Positions 5,776 to 9,181 of a stretch of DNA of 9,181 nt are shown in pieces. Under the pieces are notes generated by a model. That model was not told the DNA's origin and did not search any database. It worked only from the letters and a program-made list of their open reading frames with translations. Source of the stretch: an uncultured Clostridia bacterium (GTDB lineage: Bacteria; Bacillota; Clostridia; Christensenellales; Borkfalkiaceae). Numbering within the stretch: position 1 is the stretch's first letter; the number at the start of each line of letters is the position of its first letter. The stretch covers positions 1 through 9,181 of the forward strand of contig CANREU010000056.1 of NCBI GenBank assembly GCA_947629725.1, given 5' to 3'. The position numbers and the translations under genes are program-made.

Positions 5776-6366
5776 TCACCCGATCATGGGGCGCACTTTG
5801 AGGGAAAGACCGATCTCCCCCGCGAGGGCGCGGCACTTCTCCACCTTCTCCTCCCCGATACAGTCGACGACCGAGAACCACGCGTTTATCCCCGCGTTTT
5901 TCAGATCGCGCGCGAATTGCAGCATGCCTTGAAAGGCGCCCGAAACCTGCGGGCGGCAGAGTTGGTTGTATTCCGCCTCAGTCGGCGCATTCAGGGAGAC
6001 GTTCACGCCGTCGAGCATTCCCGAAAGTTCGGGCGCGATGTTCCTCCCCGCGAGGAGGGATCCGTGCCCGTTGGTGTTGAGCCGCGTCTTCCCGCCGCGG
6101 GCGTGCACATAGGCGCAAAGTTCCAGCATATCTTCGAGCCGCTCGGTGGGCTCGCCGTAGCCGCAAAAGACGATCTCGCGGTACTTTTTGGGGTCGCCGA
6201 TCTCCTCTTCGATCTGCGAGACGGTCGGCTCTGCCCCCTTCAGCCAGAGGGCGTACCCCTCATAAGTCTCCTTGCCGCGCACGCAGAAGGCGCAGCGGTT
6301 GGTACAGCGGTTGGTGAGATTGATGTAGAGATTGTCTCCGATCTTGTAAGTATAGGTATCTTTCAT
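5776..6366 (-). CDS. TatD-associated radical SAM protein
   Basis: 196 aa, about the usual size for the small radical SAM family named for its linkage to TatD (TatD_link_rSAM, TIGR04038 as I recall it). The cluster ligands are Cys21, Cys25 and Cys28 in CTNRCAFC, and GYGEPT (69-74) is the SAM-binding GGE-type motif. LNTNG (96-100) and VNVSLNA (121-127) fit later core strands of the half-barrel. It should bind a 4Fe-4S cluster and cleave SAM to a radical; the substrate is unknown. ATG 6366 is used because the protein then starts with the family-like MKDTYTYKIGDNLYINLTNRC. A TTG at 6381 would overlap the endonuclease gene. No Shine-Dalgarno precedes 6366. Its normal neighbour tatD is now 2.2 kb upstream, behind an inserted restriction-modification cassette, and it starts 7 nt after the endonuclease stop, so it probably depends on that transcript and on reinitiation. 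Confidence 0.88.
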   Translation of the reverse strand: MKDTYTYKIGDNLYINLTNRCTNRCAFCVRGKETYEGYALWLKGAEPTVSQIEEEIGDPKKYREIVFCGYGEPTERLEDMLELCAYVHARGGKTRLNTNGHGSLLAGRNIAPELSGMLDGVNVSLNAPTEAEYNQLCRPQVSGAFQGMLQFARDLKNAGINAWFSVVDCIGEEKVEKCRALAGEIGLSLKVRPMIG

Positions 6367-6373
6367 GAGGGGA

Positions 6374-7393
6374 TCAATCAATCAACTCGTCTTCGTCAAT
6401 TGTTACTCGGCTGAATATGTTTTTTCTATGGTAATCCAAATATTTTGCGCTTCCCTTATTTATGCTACACAACTGGCCGTCCTTAATGCCCAACCGATTT
6501 TTATTAAGATTAGACAAGAAACCCGAAATCATCAGCTCTCCTGTATCCTTAAAAGAGATAAATCCTATATCGAACATATAATGAAAGGTCGGCGTCATGA
6601 TTATACCATTGTTGATGTCAAATGCTTCTTCCTCGCTGCATTCAGAATAGGGTTTTATATGACATGCGACCAATAATCTATCATCGGCGACCCCTGTAAC
6701 GACACATGCGGGCATTTTTTGCAATAAATCAAACCTGTATTTCGTTTGAGCTTTCCGCGCCTTGCCCTTATTTTTGGGCCGTTTACCCAAATCGACATCC
6801 GTCATGGAAACGAAATCGACTGCTTCCTGCTTTGTAAAGAAAGTAGGTTTCAAATAAATAAAGATGTCGCCGTTGTCTTCGTTCATTAGCTTTACGAAGT
6901 TGAATTTAGTAACTCGCGGAAGACAAATGCTCAAAATATAAGAATAGGCTATTCTATTCTCATTGTTCTTTGTTGTGTTCCCTTTCAAAACCAAATAGTA
7001 GCGGTGCTGCTTGTCGTAAGTTCTATCGAACTGCAGTCGATTGTACTCATGCTGTAGCGCATTGACATATTCAACATTTTCTTTGTAGAAGACCGAGATG
7101 TCTTTTTGATAATCCTGTGCGGGATTCATATATTCTTCTTTGGCTTCTTTCAAGTAAAGAAGAAGATCTGATTTTTTGAAGAAAAAATATTTGACCTTGT
7201 CAAACTGAAAAAATTGATCGTAGGGAGCGGGATTGTCTTTGACCCCTTTTATGAAAAGCCGTTTTTCGCCCGTTCCTTTGCTTTTTCCGGGACGTCGTTC
7301 TCCGCTTGTATCAAGCTTAAAATCCTCACGGCAACATGAATCAACAAAATTAATCTCTAAGGCGTCTATTGTTTTTAGTCTATTTTTTTGCAT
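6374..7393 (-). CDS. HNH endonuclease, probable restriction enzyme of the cassette
   Basis: 339 aa. The C-terminal ~125 residues form an HNH nuclease domain of the HNH_2 type (PF13391 as I recall). Cys230 lies in PACVVTG, His245 in ACHIKPYSEC, Asn262 in DINNGI and His271 in PTFHYMFDIGFISF, followed by the family-typical YLDYHRKNIF (318-327). These residues would hold the metal and cleave DNA. Residues 1-215 match nothing I recognise; they are Lys/aromatic-rich (KVKYFFFKKSDLLLYLKEAKEEY, about 66-88, split across helices) and could read the target sequence. ATG 7393 has an excellent AAAGGAGGA 8 nt upstream that overlaps the methyltransferase stop, so the two are made from one message. Pairing with a C5 methyltransferase points to a type II restriction enzyme; target sequence unknown. 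Codon use is AT-rich. The acidic C-terminus ends 7 nt before the radical SAM gene. Confidence 0.8.
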   Translation of the reverse strand: MQKNRLKTIDALEINFVDSCCREDFKLDTSGERRPGKSKGTGEKRLFIKGVKDNPAPYDQFFQFDKVKYFFFKKSDLLLYLKEAKEEYMNPAQDYQKDISVFYKENVEYVNALQHEYNRLQFDRTYDKQHRYYLVLKGNTTKNNENRIAYSYILSICLPRVTKFNFVKLMNEDNGDIFIYLKPTFFTKQEAVDFVSMTDVDLGKRPKNKGKARKAQTKYRFDLLQKMPACVVTGVADDRLLVACHIKPYSECSEEEAFDINNGIIMTPTFHYMFDIGFISFKDTGELMISGFLSNLNKNRLGIKDGQLCSINKGSAKYLDYHRKNIFSRVTIDEDELID

Positions 7394-7400
7394 ATATTAC

Positions 7401-7409
7401 TCCTCCTTT
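7401..7409 (-). promoter_or_regulatory. Ribosome binding site of the endonuclease, overlapping the methyltransferase stop
   Basis: AAAGGAGGA (7409-7401 on the minus strand) is a near-perfect anti-16S match. It shares bases with the TAA of the methyltransferase at 7410-7408, so translation of the two genes is likely linked, with ribosomes ending the first gene right on the start signal of the second. Confidence 0.85.
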
Positions 7410-8481
7410 ATCGTAGGTTATAAATTTCGCGAAGTATTGCCATTAAAACATTTACAACGATACTATTGCCTGCCTGCTTATAGGCTTGCGTATCGCTTAC
7501 GGCAATCTTAAAATCGTCGGAAAACCCCATTAGCCGCAAACATTCTCGCGGCGTCAATTTTCTGATTCTTTCTCCGTATGTATAATAATTATCAACGCCC
7601 GCTCTATGCATACTTCCCATAGTGCATAAAAGCGGTCGTGCCACCTCCAAATCCGTTTGCGGCTTGGAATAAAAGCCCTTTGTCCCGGATTTCAATACAT
7701 AACTTTTCACTGCATCTGACAAGAAATATTTTTCGTCAACAGGCCTCCCCTCTTCTTGAACAAAATCTCCATGCCAATTAAATTGCTGGTTCGCCTTTTG
7801 GCACAGTGCGATGTCTCCGTTGATCTGCACCTTATAGTTGTGTTGCGTTCTATTCTTTACAAAATGAATGCCCTTTTCGCCCAAATAATATTTAGGATCG
7901 GCTTTGTCCTCCAAAAAGTCTTTGACTTTGTATTTCAATTCCATTGGCTTTGGAAAATCAAATTGCGCATTCTTGTCTTTAAACCCCAATAAATACAGCC
8001 TCTCTCTATTTTGCGGGATCCCATAATCTTTGGAATTTAAAACCTTATAAACAATTTTATATCCTGTAGATTCAAACTCCCGGCGGACCAACGCAAAAGT
8101 TTTCCCATTGTCATGCGTTAAGAGCCCCTTAACATTTTCAAACATAAAAATCTCGGGCTTAATTTTTTTAATTAAATCGATATAAGCAAAAATCAGGTTG
8201 CCGCGATCATCATTCAAACCCTTTCTTTTTCCGACACTGGAAAATGATTGACAGGGGCTCCCGCCCATTAAAAAATCAACTTTTCCTTCGTACATTTCGC
8301 CGGGAATATCATAAATATCGTGATACCACCTATCTTCCGAAATGTCATAATTGGCAAAATAAGATTGCTTTACGAATTCGTTAATGTCGCACGCAAAAAC
8401 AATCTCGTGGTCAATGTTAAGTCTATCAAAAGCGTGTTCTATCGCGCCTATTCCAGAAAAAGTTGTTGCTAATCTAACCAT
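7408..8481 (-). CDS. DNA (cytosine-5-)-methyltransferase of a type II restriction-modification system
   Basis: Transfers methyl from SAM to cytosine C5 at a specific site, protecting host DNA from the partner nuclease. From ATG 8481 it has 357 aa. Ordered C5 motifs: I FSGIGAIEHAF, IV GGSPCQSFSSVG with the catalytic Cys in PCQ, VI ENVKGL, VIII PQNRERLYLLG, IX RKLTPRECLRLMGF and X QAGNSIVVNVL. The target-recognition region (roughly residues 195-300) is unlike anything I can assign, so the site is unknown. In-frame ATGs also exist at 8496 and 8493. I prefer 8481 because the extended -10 box ends at 8502, which would place the RNA start at about 8495, and because homologues begin just before the LATTFSGIG segment. 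The Shine-Dalgarno is weak (GGG, 7 nt away). First gene of the cassette; the endonuclease follows 14 nt after its stop. No controller or Vsr gene is present. Confidence 0.93.
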   Translation of the reverse strand: MVRLATTFSGIGAIEHAFDRLNIDHEIVFACDINEFVKQSYFANYDISEDRWYHDIYDIPGEMYEGKVDFLMGGSPCQSFSSVGKRKGLNDDRGNLIFAYIDLIKKIKPEIFMFENVKGLLTHDNGKTFALVRREFESTGYKIVYKVLNSKDYGIPQNRERLYLLGFKDKNAQFDFPKPMELKYKVKDFLEDKADPKYYLGEKGIHFVKNRTQHNYKVQINGDIALCQKANQQFNWHGDFVQEEGRPVDEKYFLSDAVKSYVLKSGTKGFYSKPQTDLEVARPLLCTMGSMHRAGVDNYYTYGERIRKLTPRECLRLMGFSDDFKIAVSDTQAYKQAGNSIVVNVLMAILREIYNLR

Positions 8482-8501
8482 ATGTTTACCCATCATGAAA
8501 C

Positions 8502-8530
8502 ATTATATCACATATTTTAAGAAAAGTCTA
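8502..8530 (-). promoter_or_regulatory. Promoter of the restriction-modification cassette
   Basis: On the minus strand an extended -10, TGATATAAT (TATAAT at 8507-8502), lies 17 bp from TAGACT (8530-8525), a 4/6 match to the -35 consensus. It falls in the AT-rich spacer right after the tatD stop. It would serve the methyltransferase, endonuclease and probably the radical SAM gene, since no terminator lies between them. Confidence 0.65.
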
Positions 8531-8553
8531 TGGTTTGTTTGAAATTTTATTGA

Positions 8554-9181
8554 CTATAGCCATTGCAATACAGGAAAGAGTTTTTCGGCGTTTTCGCGCA
8601 CACGCCCCTCCATTTCTTCGGAGGAGACGCCCTTGATCTCCGCTAATTTTTTGAGGATGACGGGGATGTTCGCGGGGGTGTTCTTCTCCCCGCGGAAGGG
8701 GGATAGGTAGGGGCTGTCCGTCTCCGTAAGAATGCGGTTTACGGGGCAGACCGCCGCCGCCTCGACGGCGCGCCGCGCGTTCTTGAAACACACCACGCCG
8801 CCGAAGGAAACATGGGCGCCGAGGTCGAGAAAGGCGTTGAGATTTTCCGCGCCGTAGGAATAGCAGTGCATCAAAAACCCGCGGGAAGGGGTGCGGGCGC
8901 GGAGGACGGCAAGGGTGTCGGCGCAGGCGTCGCGCGAGTGGATCTGCACGGGGAGAGCAAGCTCCTCCGCGAGGGCGAGCTGGGCTTCAAAGAGGGCGAG
9001 CTGGGCCTCTCTTGTCTCCGTGCCGTAGTGGTAGTCGAGCCCGATCTCCCCTACCGCCGCGCAATTTTTACGGGACGCGAGGGCACGGAAGGTCTCCGCT
9101 GTTGTTTGTGTGAAGGACCCGGGGCGGACCCCCTCCCCTACCCCTCCCCCTGACGCAGGGGGAGGGCAAGAGGTGGCTACC
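8554..9181 (-). CDS. tatD: TatD-family metal-dependent deoxyribonuclease (N-terminus beyond the window)
   Basis: Partial: 208 residues of a protein normally about 255-260 long; the N-terminal HxH metal ligands lie outside. TatD enzymes are two-metal TIM-barrel hydrolases with DNase/3'-5' exonuclease activity. Visible, numbered from the window edge: GEIGLDYHY with ligand Glu45, QIHSRDA with His81, MHCYSYG with His105, and TETDSPYLSP with Asp155. Residues 1-20 do not look like TatD. They read through a GC-rich hairpin repeat (9135-9170) in an open frame, up to VRPGS, where the family normally has a GVHP motif. The gene may therefore carry an in-frame insertion or be disrupted at its 5' part. 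The last residues (after AEKLFP, VLQWL then TAG) come from the AT-rich insert junction, so the C-terminus may have been rewritten by a few codons. It heads the tatD - radical SAM - rsmA cluster now split by the cassette. Confidence 0.85.
   Translation of the reverse strand, partial: VATSCPPPASGGGVGEGVRPGSFTQTTAETFRALASRKNCAAVGEIGLDYHYGTETREAQLALFEAQLALAEELALPVQIHSRDACADTLAVLRARTPSRGFLMHCYSYGAENLNAFLDLGAHVSFGGVVCFKNARRAVEAAAVCPVNRILTETDSPYLSPFRGEKNTPANIPVILKKLAEIKGVSSEEMEGRVRENAEKLFPVLQWL
9135..9170. repeat. Hairpin repeat lying in the tatD reading frame
   Basis: A perfect 11-bp stem, CCCTCCCCCTG (9142-9152) with CAGGGGGAGGG (9156-9166), flanked by CCCCTA on the left and GGCAAG on the right. 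The intergenic segment 4475-4512 has the same layout. Read on the minus strand it encodes a Pro/Gly stretch within tatD without a stop. Confidence 0.6.

Larger units (their letters stand above)
6367..8553 (-). other. AT-rich restriction-modification cassette inserted between tatD and its linked gene
   Basis: By eye, base composition drops from roughly 60-65% G+C in the flanking genes to about 35-40% here (hand counts of two 60-base lines gave 19 and 23 G/C). The change is sharp at both edges. On one side it falls within the last few codons of tatD (near 8554-8575), on the other between the endonuclease stop (6374) and the radical SAM ATG (6366). It contains a promoter, a cytosine methyltransferase and an HNH endonuclease, and nothing else. 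No integrase, transposase, inverted ends or clear target duplication is visible. Horizontal acquisition is inferred from composition and gene content. Confidence 0.75.

Noticed and set aside
6367..6381. TTG 6381 as the radical SAM start
   Set aside because: It adds only MIDPL, overlaps the endonuclease stop and has no better ribosome site; the family-like N-terminus begins at ATG 6366.
5512..6414. 300-codon plus-strand open frame
   Set aside because: Antisense to rsmA and the radical SAM gene, which both carry full family motifs.
6616..6621. TTGACA as a -35 box for TATAAT at 6600-6605
   Set aside because: The gap is 10 bp, far from the required ~17; only the extended -10 remains as a weak possibility.

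Overview
The window looks like a chromosomal stretch of a GC-rich, uncultured Bacillota/Clostridia-type bacterium. This is an inference from the AAAGGAGG-type ribosome binding sites, sigma-A-like promoters, a tatD / radical SAM / rsmA neighbourhood, an SH3b-NlpC/P60 lipoprotein, and many short GC-rich dispersed repeats between genes. No rRNA, tRNA, CRISPR array or recognisable riboswitch was seen.

Left half. Positions 1-660 hold no supported gene, only short inverted-repeat elements. An NCS2-family purine permease (673-2184, +) follows, ending at a strong hairpin terminator. It converges on a monoacylglycerol-lipase-like alpha/beta hydrolase (2259-3140, -). The hydrolase is divergent from a cell-wall hydrolase lipoprotein (3301-4152, +), and the 160-bp spacer between them carries a promoter for each direction. 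Positions 4153-4832 are gene-free and crowded with hairpins and related repeat copies, ending in the terminator of rsmA.

Right half. All genes are on the minus strand, in transcription order: tatD (cut by the window end, 8554-9181), a C5 cytosine DNA methyltransferase (7408-8481), an HNH endonuclease (6374-7393), a TatD-linked radical SAM protein (5776-6366) and rsmA (4833-5660). tatD, its linked radical SAM gene and rsmA belong together. The methyltransferase and endonuclease form an AT-rich two-gene restriction-modification cassette with its own promoter, wedged between the last codons of tatD and the first codon of the radical SAM gene. The cassette joins the host genes almost without spacer: the endonuclease stop lies 7 nt before the radical SAM ATG, which has no Shine-Dalgarno of its own.

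Main points of interest: the precise cassette insertion and the resulting coupling of a radical SAM gene to a restriction gene; the endonuclease's unrecognised N-terminal ~215 residues; a hairpin repeat sitting in frame inside tatD; and a family of short elements sharing GTCATTCCGA-like ends.
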